Positions 25,457-33,857 are shown, counted from the stretch's first letter. The stretch: DNA of 37,383 nucleotides from Chlamydiota bacterium (GCA_013041585.1 JABEVM010000073.1:1-37383); one strand, 5' to 3'. Numbers and translations are program-made. Notes: generated by a model from the sequence alone, not told the origin.

Positions 25457-26209
25457 ATGGGGAAAAGACTAGAAAACAAAAAAGCTGTCATAACAGGCGG
25501 TACGACTGGTTTAGGTTTTGAAACTGCAAAACGCTATATCGAAGAAGGAGCAGAGGTGCTCATTACAGGCCGTACTCAGCAGAAAATAGATGAAGCTGTT
25601 AAAAAGTTAGGTAAAGGTACTCATGGGATTGCAGCAGATGCGAGAAATAATGCAGACCTAGATAAGCTTGCGAAAAAAGCAAAAGAAGTTTTCGGACATG
25701 TTGATATTCTTTTTGCCAATGCAGGCGGAGGCGTTTTCGCCCCGATTGAAGAAGTAGATGAAAAAAGCTACTATGATCAATTTGATGTGAATGTAAAAGG
25801 AGTGTTTTTTACCGTACAAAAAATCCTACCTCTTTTAAAAAAAGGCAGCTCAATTATCCTTAACGCTTCGGCAGTAAACAGCAAAGGTGGAGCTGGGAGC
25901 TCCCTTTATTTCGCTTCAAAAGCAACTGTCCGCTCTTTTGCAAGAAGCATGGCTGCGGAGCTTGGAAGTAAAGGAATACGTGTAAATAGCCTAAGCCCTG
26001 GCCTTATTCCCACAAAGTTTTTTAGTAATTCCAATTTGGGGGAAAATTCTTTTACTGAGTTTGAAGAAAAGATGCTGACTGCAATTCCACTTGGTAGAGC
26101 AGGAACTCCTTTAGAAATTGCGAATGCAGCTGTATTTCTCGGCTCCGATGAGGCCTCTTACGTTACCGCAGAAGATCTTGTGGTTGATGGTGGCTGGATG
26201 AACGTATAA
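25457..26209 (+). CDS. Short-chain dehydrogenase/reductase
   Basis: A 250-aa classical SDR. The cofactor motif is AVITGGTTGLGFETAKRY (TGxxxGxG, residues 12-19), the structural motif is LFANAGGG (NAG), and the catalytic residues appear as Ser in ILNASAV and the pair in LYFASKATV (YxxxK). The C-terminal VVDGGWMNV is usual for SDRs. ITGRTQQKIDEA after the second strand, with an Arg, suggests NADP(H) preference. It lies downstream of the hydrolase gene. A 5-bp inverted repeat (AAGTG...CACTT) is seen just before it, possibly regulatory. The substrate is unknown. Confidence 0.9.
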   Translation: MGKRLENKKAVITGGTTGLGFETAKRYIEEGAEVLITGRTQQKIDEAVKKLGKGTHGIAADARNNADLDKLAKKAKEVFGHVDILFANAGGGVFAPIEEVDEKSYYDQFDVNVKGVFFTVQKILPLLKKGSSIILNASAVNSKGGAGSSLYFASKATVRSFARSMAAELGSKGIRVNSLSPGLIPTKFFSNSNLGENSFTEFEEKMLTAIPLGRAGTPLEIANAAVFLGSDEASYVTAEDLVVDGGWMNV

Positions 26210-26267
26210 AAACTATAGGCATCTTATTCCAATAAACTTAGCTACTTTTATTCAAAGGAAAAAACAT

Positions 26268-26534
26268 ATGAAAAGCATAAGCATCCTATCAGCAATTTTC
26301 TTTTTATCTCTTAGCTCAAAAGGACAATGCGAAAATAGCAATCTTCCCCATCATCTTGTCGATGACGATAATCACCATCGCCACAATGATGACGATGATG
26401 AGCATCGTGATCATGACGATAAAAGGCGCCATCATGATGATGACGATGATGATAGACATCATGATCGTGATGATGATAATGAGCATCATCATGACGATGA
26501 CAGACACCACGATAGCGAGCATCATGGTCATTAA
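26268..26534 (+). CDS. Exported Asp/His-rich low-complexity protein
   Basis: An 88-aa protein. AAAGGA precedes the ATG. Residues 1-21 are a signal peptide (KSISILSAIFFLSLSSKGQ). By hand count the remaining 67 residues contain 24 Asp and 19 His, with Arg, Glu and Asn making up most of the rest; blocks such as HHDDDDDDRHHDRDDD repeat irregularly. This composition suggests a periplasmic or secreted binder of zinc, nickel, copper or calcium, or a metal buffer; it is not a known enzyme. At DNA level it consists of GAT/GAC/CAT/CAC runs, so slippage may vary its length between strains. It converges with the 873-aa gene. Three frames are open here and this one is chosen for its ribosome binding site and signal peptide. 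Confidence 0.7.
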   Translation: MKSISILSAIFFLSLSSKGQCENSNLPHHLVDDDNHHRHNDDDDEHRDHDDKRRHHDDDDDDRHHDRDDDNEHHHDDDRHHDSEHHGH

Positions 26535-26572
26535 AAGAAATAACTAGAGCCCTAGGATTATTTTCAAAAAAA

Positions 26573-29194
26573 TTAGAAAGAGGGATAGTAAGCCTGTAAT
26601 GGAAGCTCGCTTGGGGTTAAGGAAGAAACAGAAACATTTTGTAGCACGGCCTCTAACAAGGTTTGCTCAGATGTGTCATTGAGCGCATCGATTCTTTCAA
26701 AACACCTAGCGAGCAAGTCTACTTGTGATGGGTCAAGTCCGAGCGTCAATCGAATTGTTGTACATTCCTCACTAAATAACATAGTGAAGTTGGGATGATA
26801 AAATCCCAAACTGAGTCGGTAAAAAATCGGGTGTTTTCCTTCCATGCATTGTAAATAGATGCCCCCTGCGGCAAGAGCAGATCCTCTAATTTGATGTAGA
26901 GGCCCTGAGATCTTAACATCAATAAAAGAAGGATCAGCCTCTTCCTTGATAGGAACAACCCGGTAGCCGCTCTCTTTGTAATTAAGAAGCCTAGAAGATA
27001 TTTTGTTTAAAAGAGCTCTTGTATTCGCAAAGATCTGCTTTTGATAAAGTTCTAACTCCGAAGCTGCATATTGGTAGGCAAGACAAAACCAATTTAGGCT
27101 AAGCCTGTCATTTTGCAAAGCTGGATCCGTTAAAAGAGAGGTAAATGAAGACCATTTTGTATCTTGGTTATGAATCATGTAGAATGGCGCGCCGCAGTAG
27201 TTATCCATTCCAAAAAGATCAAATTTAATGCCACTTTTATAGCAGATGATGTTAAGAGCGCCTGACTGAATCTCTTCCCTAAATTCAGTAAGCAACTGCC
27301 CAACTCTTGGAGAATCGATGAAATCAAGAGTGCAATCTAAAGCAAGAATGAGAGGCATCCCCTGCCTTGTGCTCAAAGATGTATGCAAAACCTCGGAAAC
27401 ATTTTCAACGCTATATGCATCAATTTGAAATTCGGTCCCTCTCCAAACAGGGTTGAACTGAGCTAAGATGAGATCAACTTCTTCCCAATCCTTTTCAGTT
27501 GCATCTTTAATAGAGGATGCGCTTGAAACTAACTTAGCTGCGTTGATGCATTCATAGTAGGTATTTTTCCCATAAAGAACACGAGGCTTTTTACCAATGG
27601 CTTTCTCCGTAGCATTAAAGATACCTGCAATACTTGTCATTGCAGAGGAATGAATCCCATACGATGCCAATGGTTTGAGATCAGATGGAATGCAGTGCAA
27701 AAGATTTTGATAAATAGATGGGAAGTCACCAAAGGTAAATGGAGAAAAAATTTCGAGAAGGGCGCAAAGGCTGGCATGGATCTCTTCAATATGTGAGGCC
27801 ATAGTAAAAAATGGATCTTCAGATCCCTTTTCTTTTAAGTGTTGAAGCTCTTCTTTGATCTTCATCAAGGAAATTTTTGTAACAGAGGACCTAGTTGGAC
27901 AGGTTATGATCTCATTCCATTTCTCTTCTGAAAGGGAAGAAAATAACCCTTTGAGCACATCTAGCGTTCCTTTGAGAAGCAAAGTCTTTTCAGGCTGATT
28001 TGACCTCCAATTTTGTTCAAAAGCATGTAAGTCGGAAACAAACTCATCTTTTGATTCGAGTTTCACCTGAATAGGTGAATGACCATGTTCCAAGGTGATG
28101 ATGTTTGGTGAGCTAGGCCATCTATCTAGCTCAATTCGATTAGCCGAAAGCCCAAAGACCGAGATCCATTGCAAAAGAAACTGATACTGCTCTTCGATTT
28201 TCTCAGAAGATGTAGCAGTAAAGGGAAGTAAGCGAATACCCCCGATCTCTTCTTGTTTCATTCTTTCGATGCAAAGGATTTGATCTATATTTATGTTATA
28301 CTCTTTGCAAGCTTCCATGAACGCAGCTTGATAGGTATTCCAAGTTTGAAGCCATTTTTCCGAATCTTGTCTATCGCCTTTAAAAACTTGAGTTAGATCA
28401 ACAACAACCTTTGAGGGATCCGTCTGCACTCTTAAAGCGATTTTTTTGACGGTTGTTTGTACCCTTTCGTTTTCAGCAATACCAAGAAAAGAAGGGAGAT
28501 AGTCTTGTAAATCGAAAGGGCGTGTCAAGATCAAAGGATAATGGGGAGGATGAGGAAGATCCTGTTTCCAAGCGTTCATCCTATTTTTGTATGCATTAGA
28601 GAGTTTAATCCAAGGACTTCTGGCATACGCATTGGCCGACTGTGGATGTACTTGAAGGCGGGTATCAAAAATGGGACAAATCCAATCGACCACGGAAGGA
28701 AAAAAACCCGTAGATTTGGCAAGCCAGCGCTTCTGTAAAAAGGAAAGAAGTTGGCTCTGTTCCTCAGAAACCGCAGGAATTCGAGAGAGGATTGCTTCGT
28801 TTATATGCCATGAAAATTGAGATGGGGGAATTCCTTTAAAAAAAGAAGGAGAAGGTCCTTTCCCAATTTGAGCAAAAACATGATGAGCTACACTACCGCA
28901 CAGATTACTTAAAAACAGGCATTCCTTTCCTACCTTTGAAGCCCAAGGGGAAATTTGGCATATCCCCCATCCTAACCTTGCCAAGACAAAGGCTGAGCCG
29001 AAAATAGTTCCCGTTCCAACATAGACAGCGCCTTTAGAGATTTTGTGAAGAATAGTATGAATTTTCTCATCAACTTCAAGTGAGGAATCTACCCTTTCCT
29101 TAGAAATTTCAGAGAATCGAGATAAATCATTTGGTTCACATGTTTGTATACAACTTGTAGAAAAGACTATTAATAAAAAAAGAGTTTTCTTCAT
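26573..29194 (-). CDS. Exported 873-aa protein with PLP-enzyme-like C-terminal half
   Basis: An unrecognised 873-aa protein. A signal peptide lies at the N-terminus (KKTLFLLIVFSTSCIQTC; two Cys, no clean lipobox) and a second hydrophobic segment at about 56-80. From about residue 505 the sequence follows the plan of fold-type I PLP enzymes of Cys/Met metabolism: SSAMTSIAGIFNATEKA (516-532) resembles their SGMAAI region, ALDCTLDFIDSP (618-629) resembles DNTFATP, YKSGIKFDLFGMDN (652-665) resembles the Schiff-base lysine motif with Lys657 as candidate, and TIRLTLGLDPSQVDLLARC (813-831) resembles the C-terminal RLSVGIE region. The usual residue runs are degraded, so activity is doubtful. The N-terminal half has no recognisable domain. 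The divergence and export are unusual. It converges with the Asp/His-rich gene. The PLP reading is inference. Confidence 0.75.
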   Translation of the reverse strand: MKKTLFLLIVFSTSCIQTCEPNDLSRFSEISKERVDSSLEVDEKIHTILHKISKGAVYVGTGTIFGSAFVLARLGWGICQISPWASKVGKECLFLSNLCGSVAHHVFAQIGKGPSPSFFKGIPPSQFSWHINEAILSRIPAVSEEQSQLLSFLQKRWLAKSTGFFPSVVDWICPIFDTRLQVHPQSANAYARSPWIKLSNAYKNRMNAWKQDLPHPPHYPLILTRPFDLQDYLPSFLGIAENERVQTTVKKIALRVQTDPSKVVVDLTQVFKGDRQDSEKWLQTWNTYQAAFMEACKEYNINIDQILCIERMKQEEIGGIRLLPFTATSSEKIEEQYQFLLQWISVFGLSANRIELDRWPSSPNIITLEHGHSPIQVKLESKDEFVSDLHAFEQNWRSNQPEKTLLLKGTLDVLKGLFSSLSEEKWNEIITCPTRSSVTKISLMKIKEELQHLKEKGSEDPFFTMASHIEEIHASLCALLEIFSPFTFGDFPSIYQNLLHCIPSDLKPLASYGIHSSAMTSIAGIFNATEKAIGKKPRVLYGKNTYYECINAAKLVSSASSIKDATEKDWEEVDLILAQFNPVWRGTEFQIDAYSVENVSEVLHTSLSTRQGMPLILALDCTLDFIDSPRVGQLLTEFREEIQSGALNIICYKSGIKFDLFGMDNYCGAPFYMIHNQDTKWSSFTSLLTDPALQNDRLSLNWFCLAYQYAASELELYQKQIFANTRALLNKISSRLLNYKESGYRVVPIKEEADPSFIDVKISGPLHQIRGSALAAGGIYLQCMEGKHPIFYRLSLGFYHPNFTMLFSEECTTIRLTLGLDPSQVDLLARCFERIDALNDTSEQTLLEAVLQNVSVSSLTPSELPLQAYYPSF

Positions 29195-29310
29195 ACCGTC
29201 AAATTAGTAACTATGAACCTATAATTGACATATATAAAAAAGCTGTAAATCATCCAAGATATTTAAAATCCGTATTCTCTCACTCCTTAAAATCCAAGAT
29301 CATAAGAAAT

Positions 29311-29340
29311 AAAAAAGCTCAGGAATAATTCCTGAGCTTT
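29311..29340 (-). terminator. Rho-independent terminator of the sterol-methyltransferase-like gene
   Basis: AAAGCTCAGGAA (29314-29325) and TTCCTGAGCTTT (29329-29340) form a perfect 12-bp stem with a 3-base loop. On the minus strand it is followed by a T tract, 28 bases after the stop of the gene at 29369. Confidence 0.85.
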
Positions 29341-29368
29341 AGCTTTATTACAGCTTACACGTAATTTC

Positions 29369-30430
29369 TTACGCCTTTTTTTGTCCCACAATGTAATAGC
29401 TTGTTGTGACAAGTCTTAAGCGATCAGCTTCAACAAAAGCTTCTCCATCTTTTGTCAAACGATCGAATAAGGCTTTAAAATGTGCAGGCAGTATTTTGCA
29501 TTTTACAAGGAAGTTAATCCATTTTGCTGCACGAGTATAGAATTTATCCGCATTTTCAATCAGTGGCGCTTGCAGCCCATCTATGCTAGCGTTTTCATCT
29601 ATCAAAATTTCAAATCCTGCTTCTTTCATGAGATTTACGTATTGCTCCGAAGAAGGACTTCCGATTGCACCGATTAAAGGCTTGATCCTCTTCATCAAAT
29701 CAGCATGATACGGATTTTTCTCGTCGTATTTGCTAAGTGTTACCCAATCCAGACATGCAAATTTTGCACCCGGTTTAAGCATACGATAGATCTCTTTAAA
29801 AAGTTTTCCTAAATCTTTTGATAAACTAAAAGCCTGTATTTGATAGATAGCATCAAAAGAATTGTCAGCAAAAGGATAAGGGATGTCGTTCATATCCCCC
29901 TTTTGGAAGTGGCATTGATTAGATAGTCCATTGCCAGCAGCAAAGCGTCTTGCGGATTCCAATTGTGTTGTATCAATATTCATTCCGGTAACATTTGCAC
30001 CTGTATGAGAAGCTACATGGTTTGCAACACGTCCTCTTCCACATCCTATATCCAAAACCTTATTCCCTTTCTTGATACCAAGGTCCTGCGCCATTTTTCT
30101 TTCAAAGAGGGTTTGATTTGTAATGATACTCTTAGAAAGATCGATTGCAGGAGGAATATACATCTTTTCCACTTGGCCGATTGCGCAAAGGTGGTTAAGC
30201 ACGCTATAATAATCAACTAGCTTTCTCTGAATTTCCTTATAATAATCTTTTCCCATATCTTTTATCAGCTGATCTTCATTGACCCAATCATGGTCATAGA
30301 TATTGTAGGAATTGAGAAATGCATCAATTTTTTCTGGAGGGAGTGTATACAAAGTTTTGAATGACTTCATAACCGTGGACATTCTATAAAACTTAAATTG
30401 CAACTTAGATTGAACACTAACTTGTGACAT
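29369..30430 (-). CDS. Sterol C24-methyltransferase-like (Erg6/SMT-like) SAM methyltransferase
   Basis: A 353-aa methyltransferase; AAAGGAG precedes the ATG. Motif I is KVLDIGCGRGRVANHVASHT (about residues 143-162), the acidic loop is TGMNIDTTQLESARRFA, then GDMNDIPYPFADNSFDAIY, and FKEIYRMLKPGAKFACLDW. After the core come YDEKNPYHADLMKRIK and a C-terminal helical segment. These closely follow the layout of eukaryotic Erg6/SMT, including the Y-DxxNPxH motif and the C-terminal Sterol_MT_C-like domain. Most bacterial relatives act on quinones or small lipids, so methylation of a host or own sterol-like lipid is possible but unproven. A 31-base imperfect palindrome lies 60-90 bases upstream, and a strong terminator follows the gene. 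It is cytoplasmic or membrane-peripheral. Confidence 0.8.
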   Translation of the reverse strand: MSQVSVQSKLQFKFYRMSTVMKSFKTLYTLPPEKIDAFLNSYNIYDHDWVNEDQLIKDMGKDYYKEIQRKLVDYYSVLNHLCAIGQVEKMYIPPAIDLSKSIITNQTLFERKMAQDLGIKKGNKVLDIGCGRGRVANHVASHTGANVTGMNIDTTQLESARRFAAGNGLSNQCHFQKGDMNDIPYPFADNSFDAIYQIQAFSLSKDLGKLFKEIYRMLKPGAKFACLDWVTLSKYDEKNPYHADLMKRIKPLIGAIGSPSSEQYVNLMKEAGFEILIDENASIDGLQAPLIENADKFYTRAAKWINFLVKCKILPAHFKALFDRLTKDGEAFVEADRLRLVTTSYYIVGQKKA

Positions 30431-30489
30431 TGTGACTCCTTTACCTGTCTTTCAGCTTTAGGTTAATTTCAAATGCAAAATTGATTCTT

Positions 30490-30520
30490 TTGCCTAGTTG
30501 GGCCTTTCCCCAAAAGGCAA
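30490..30520. promoter_or_regulatory. Compound palindrome upstream of the SMT-like gene
   Basis: Outer arms TTGCCT (30490-30495) and AGGCAA (30515-30520), and inner arms TTGGG (30498-30502) and CCCAA (30509-30513), form a two-part hairpin with a 6-base loop. It lies 60-90 bases before the start at 30430. No T tract follows on either strand, so it is not a simple terminator. It may be an operator or a structured leader. The rest of 30431-30704 holds only the MOMP-gene terminator and no gene. Confidence 0.4.
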
Positions 30521-30662
30521 TAAATTCTTCAAAAGTGTTGTTTTCCAAACCTACTAGAGAGGCTCTCTCAAGTAAACTCTTTTTTTTGATTTAATTTTAG
30601 ATTGTACATTTTTCAGACAAAAACACAAAAAAAACTATTGCTTACTCCTTCCAAGATAGTAG

Positions 30663-30685
30663 AAAACCCCATGTTCTCCATGGGG
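30663..30685 (-). terminator. Terminator of the MOMP-like gene
   Basis: CCCCATG (30667-30673), loop of 5, CATGGGG (30679-30685). On the minus strand the stem is followed by TTTTC, 19 bases after the stop codon of the porin gene. The T tract is short. Confidence 0.6.
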
Positions 30686-30704
30686 CTTTCAAGAAAAAAA
30701 GAGA

Positions 30705-32033
30705 TTAGAAATCAAATCTCACACCAAATGTCAATCCTTGCAAAGCAAGATCACCCTGTCTTCGATTTGCTGTGGTTTCATTGCTAAAACTGCTGATAAC
30801 TCTTTGAGCTGTGAAATCTAAGATGTTTTGCGCTGAAGTAAGCACATTAGGCGATCTTGGTAGTATAAGCTCTCTCAGCTCGTTCTGGTCGAACCATTTA
30901 TTGAACTCATAGCCAAGAGAAATGAAAAGATGCTGTTTATCATTATTAAAGTCGGTATGCCAAGTCATTCCAAGAGCTAGTTGAAAAGTGCTTCTTACTC
31001 GATGAAAATTATCATGAAGTGAAAGGTCATAAGCATTGGTTAGAGCAAATGCCCCTAAAGGGTCATCTGGTACATTTGTAACTATCGTACCACTTGATTT
31101 AAAGCTTTCTTCAACCTCAAACCGACCATACAAAAGGGATCCAGACATTTTTCCATACACCGCAAAAGATCTTGCGAAATTCCAATTTACATCGAGTCCG
31201 CCTCGTAGGCCTCCCCCGTCGTAATTATTTTCCCCCTTAAATTTACTTGTAGGAGAAAACGAGTTGAACTGAGCCGGCGTTGCGTTTACTCCACCGAGCT
31301 GTCCTACAGTTATATTAAGAATAGAATCATATTTTGCATTCACATGCTGATGAATAAATGCTCCCCTTAGACCTATATGAGGACGAAGTGTGAGGCTTTT
31401 CCCTAGGAAAAAGTTTCTTCCTAATTCTAAATCAACAGTATTATAATGCAGCCTCCAATGAGAACTTGCACCGGCAGCTGGACCTCCAAGAACAACAGGC
31501 CCCCAGCTAGGAACTATGTATTCCCGCGTAGTTTGCTGCGGATTTTGTGCAATTGTTTGGCCATTAAGCTCATTTGTAAAAGACTGCGCCCCCTTAAAGG
31601 AATCATGCGCCGTACTTTGAAGCCATGTCCAATTTAAAAAAAGATCCCACTGATCTCGCTGCCCAAATATCGCACCTATTCCTACTTTGAATCCCGGCTT
31701 CCATTTAAAATCTAGATCCTTGTCTTTTGTAGACCCTGAAAGACTGTAGCCGACATTTGGATTCGTTGTAAAACCAGCAACATCGGGAACTAACAACTCT
31801 TGTGTATTCTCACTCAGCCCGTAGTCAAGTCCATCTTCTGTTGCTTGCCAATAGATAAAGGAAAGATCCATCTCAAAACGATTTGGATTAGTATAAGGAG
31901 GAAGCTTATCACCAAGACTTGGTGTCCGCTCTTGTTCAACTTTTTTATCTTGCGGTTTACTTGGCTCTTTTGCCTCAGTAAAGCTATTTAGCCCGATCAA
32001 AACACTCATCAAAGCTAGATTTTTGAATTTCAT
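30705..32033 (-). CDS. MOMP-like / Lpg1974-family outer membrane porin
   Basis: 442 aa from ATG 32033, which has AAGGA 7 bases upstream; an ATG at 32039 sits on the ribosome binding site. The signal peptide is KFKNLALMSVLIGLNSFTEA. A linker rich in Lys and Pro leads to a beta-barrel domain of alternating aromatic strands (FEMDLSFIYWQATEDGLDYG, WKPGFKVGIGAIFGQRDQWD, WRLHYNTVDLELGRNFFLG, LTLRPHIGLRGAFIHQHV) ending in VRFDF with a terminal Phe, the usual BAM recognition signal. This pattern is that of the Lpg1974/MOMP-like barrels abundant in Simkania, Waddlia and relatives. It probably forms pores in the outer membrane. It has its own terminator and is not in an evident operon. Confidence 0.85.
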   Translation of the reverse strand: MKFKNLALMSVLIGLNSFTEAKEPSKPQDKKVEQERTPSLGDKLPPYTNPNRFEMDLSFIYWQATEDGLDYGLSENTQELLVPDVAGFTTNPNVGYSLSGSTKDKDLDFKWKPGFKVGIGAIFGQRDQWDLFLNWTWLQSTAHDSFKGAQSFTNELNGQTIAQNPQQTTREYIVPSWGPVVLGGPAAGASSHWRLHYNTVDLELGRNFFLGKSLTLRPHIGLRGAFIHQHVNAKYDSILNITVGQLGGVNATPAQFNSFSPTSKFKGENNYDGGGLRGGLDVNWNFARSFAVYGKMSGSLLYGRFEVEESFKSSGTIVTNVPDDPLGAFALTNAYDLSLHDNFHRVRSTFQLALGMTWHTDFNNDKQHLFISLGYEFNKWFDQNELRELILPRSPNVLTSAQNILDFTAQRVISSFSNETTANRRQGDLALQGLTFGVRFDF

Positions 32034-32143
32034 CTTCATTCCTTTTTTGATTCATTTTCATCGTTAAATAAAAAAGGATTCTAATTTTTTCTCAAATTAA
32101 ACTTATATATATTTTTTGTAAGCCATGTCTGCTTATGATTTCA

Positions 32144-32683
32144 TTACAATTTGGCAAGGAACAACTTCTGAATCTGCAATGTATCTACGTATTGGCCAGG
32201 CCTAATTTCAAAAAAATACAAAAGTTGCCATTTTTGTGTTTTTTCAGCCTGTCTATTATCAGGGATATCCCATGGTGGATAGACCCGCATAGCACGCTTT
32301 CCTCCGTTCCCTTCTTTTGACACAATGTCCTTTTCACAGAGAACTTCTTTTGGAAAAACAAATTGGCCAAAACGTTCTCCCCTTCGGACGCTGATAACGA
32401 AAAGGTCGACTGGATCTGCCCTATCATACGGCTGAATAGGACCGGTCCCTATCCTCTTCCATAGAGTAACAAACTGTCCTATTTTAGTTGGCGTGATCTT
32501 TGCTACGCGAAACTTGATGCGAAGATTATTCATTTCAAACTCAAACGCACCATACTCTTGGCTTTCCGCTTCTCGCTTTAGTTTGTCAATTGACAGTCCG
32601 TTTGGTTCATATGCAAATTTTTGCGCTGCAAGAAGGTCGGGATGAACTATTTCAGAAAAATCCTGCTCTTTTTCTTTACTCAT
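32144..32683 (-). CDS. MepB family protein
   Basis: A 179-aa protein matching the MepB family (named after a gene in the Staphylococcus mepRAB efflux cluster). Visible family features are NNLRIKFRVAKITPTKIGQFVTLWKR, then DLFVISVRRGERFGQFVFPKEVL and RVYPPWDIP near the C-terminus. Members are 150-180 aa, cytoplasmic and widely scattered across bacteria; their biochemical role is unknown, though a nucleic-acid or nuclease-like fold has been proposed. It is here without MepA or MepR. It stands alone on the minus strand between the porin and flavin reductase genes. Confidence 0.85.
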   Translation of the reverse strand: MSKEKEQDFSEIVHPDLLAAQKFAYEPNGLSIDKLKREAESQEYGAFEFEMNNLRIKFRVAKITPTKIGQFVTLWKRIGTGPIQPYDRADPVDLFVISVRRGERFGQFVFPKEVLCEKDIVSKEGNGGKRAMRVYPPWDIPDNRQAEKTQKWQLLYFFEIRPGQYVDTLQIQKLFLAKL

Positions 32684-32770
32684 GAGTTTAGCCAGTAAAA
32701 ATTTGTGATGAATACTAAGAAAGCTGCCAATTTTTTCTAAGAAAAAATTCTGAAATAACTTGTTCTCTTT

Positions 32771-33307
32771 TTATTTCTTTTTTGAAGGAAGCTTGATCAC
32801 ATCGCCATCCACTACAAAAACACCATTACCGCAATGATGAATCGTACGAGGAGCTTTTTTAGCAGGGCGGGTCCAAGCTTTGACAACTTCTAAGATAAAC
32901 ATGTTATATTTTGCTGCCATTTTCATATCGATTACTTTGCATTCAAGACTCGCATAGCACTCAGTGAGAAGAGGCGCTTTCACCTTAGAAGCAGGCTCCT
33001 CTGCAAGATGAAATTTCTCGAACTTATTGACTTTACTACCTGAAGTATTTCCAACCTCTACCACTTTTTTAGCAAGTTCTACAGTTGGGATATTGAGCAC
33101 ACACTCTTTTGTTTTCTTTAAGGCATTGAATGAATAGTTTTGATCACTTACTACGCATGCCAAAATAGGCGGTGTAAAATCTATCATCATATGCCATGAC
33201 ATCGTCATAACGTTAGCCTCGCCTTTTAGGGAGGTTGTAAGCATCAAAACTGGTCCGGGTTCTAGGAGTTGATACACTTTTGATAAAGGAAAGTTTTTTT
33301 TAGGCAT
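32771..33307 (-). CDS. Flavin reductase family protein (FMN-binding)
   Basis: A 178-aa split-barrel flavoprotein. GPVLMLTTSLKGEANVMTMSWHMMIDFTPP is the typical FMN-binding start, followed by VVSDQNYSFNALKKTKECVLNIPT and VGNTSGSKVNKFEKFHL, all diagnostic of the flavin reductase-like domain. The length is normal. Such proteins reduce FMN with NAD(P)H for a partner oxygenase, or act as small oxidoreductases in their own right; the partner is not evident here. The ABM-like protein at 35419-35718 is the only monooxygenase-like candidate nearby and needs no flavin. AGGGA lies 9 bases before the ATG. The C-terminus ends in a Lys-rich tail. Confidence 0.85.
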   Translation of the reverse strand: MPKKNFPLSKVYQLLEPGPVLMLTTSLKGEANVMTMSWHMMIDFTPPILACVVSDQNYSFNALKKTKECVLNIPTVELAKKVVEVGNTSGSKVNKFEKFHLAEEPASKVKAPLLTECYASLECKVIDMKMAAKYNMFILEVVKAWTRPAKKAPRTIHHCGNGVFVVDGDVIKLPSKKK

Positions 33308-33401
33308 GGTTTGAAAATCCCTCTGAAAATTGGGATAGTAAGAAACCCATGTATTTTGCGCAAGGCCGAGAAAATACCTATTATTTCAAAACTGGATCAA
33401 A

Positions 33402-33848
33402 TTAATGATTCAAGCATTCCATTTTTTTCTCTACACAAGAAAGAGAATGTTTCAACCAAATAGGAATATCGATGTGACTTAGAGCTTCATTTACGGTTAA
33501 CCAATAGTACTGCGGAACTTCTCGGACCGAAGGGATAACCTCCGGGATAGTATTTTGTATATTGCAATAGAAAATCGTATCAAGCACATGCTCTTGGCTT
33601 GAATCTACAAAATAAGTGCTTGTAACAAAGTGAATAGGATCCGTCAAATTCAACCCAACTTCTTCTAAAACTTCTCGTTTTACAGCCTGCTCTAAAATAT
33701 CTACGTTTTCACCGCCATCTTTGTATTCAACCTTTCCACCTGGAAAAGCCAAAAAACCTCCAGCATGAACTCCATGAGGCCGTTTGATAAATAAAAACCG
33801 ATCATTACATTTAATTGCGCACTCCACTACAACAAGAAATTTTTCCAT
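33402..33848 (-). CDS. Nudix hydrolase with extended Nudix box
   Basis: 148 aa from ATG 33848, set by the AAGGG 6 bases upstream, which overlaps the fabH stop; an ATG at 33854 is the alternative. FPGGKVEYKDGG and AVKREVLEEVGL form the Nudix box, with the REVLEEVG glutamates that bind Mg2+ all present. The canonical box has 7 residues between GGxxE and the Ala; here there are 13, so the loop is 6 longer. The enzyme would cleave a nucleoside diphosphate linked to another group, as in MutT/ADP-ribose pyrophosphatase-like housekeeping; the substrate cannot be read. It starts 10 bases after fabH, so it is co-transcribed. Confidence 0.85.
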   Translation of the reverse strand: MEKFLVVVECAIKCNDRFLFIKRPHGVHAGGFLAFPGGKVEYKDGGENVDILEQAVKREVLEEVGLNLTDPIHFVTSTYFVDSSQEHVLDTIFYCNIQNTIPEVIPSVREVPQYYWLTVNEALSHIDIPIWLKHSLSCVEKKMECLNH

Positions 33849-33857
33849 AAACATCCC

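Noticed and set aside
26316..26547. Alternative open frames on both strands through the Asp/His-rich gene (Met/Ile-rich translations)
   Set aside because: They arise from the same GAT/CAT-type codon runs read in other frames. They lack a ribosome binding site and give implausible Met/Ile-only proteins.
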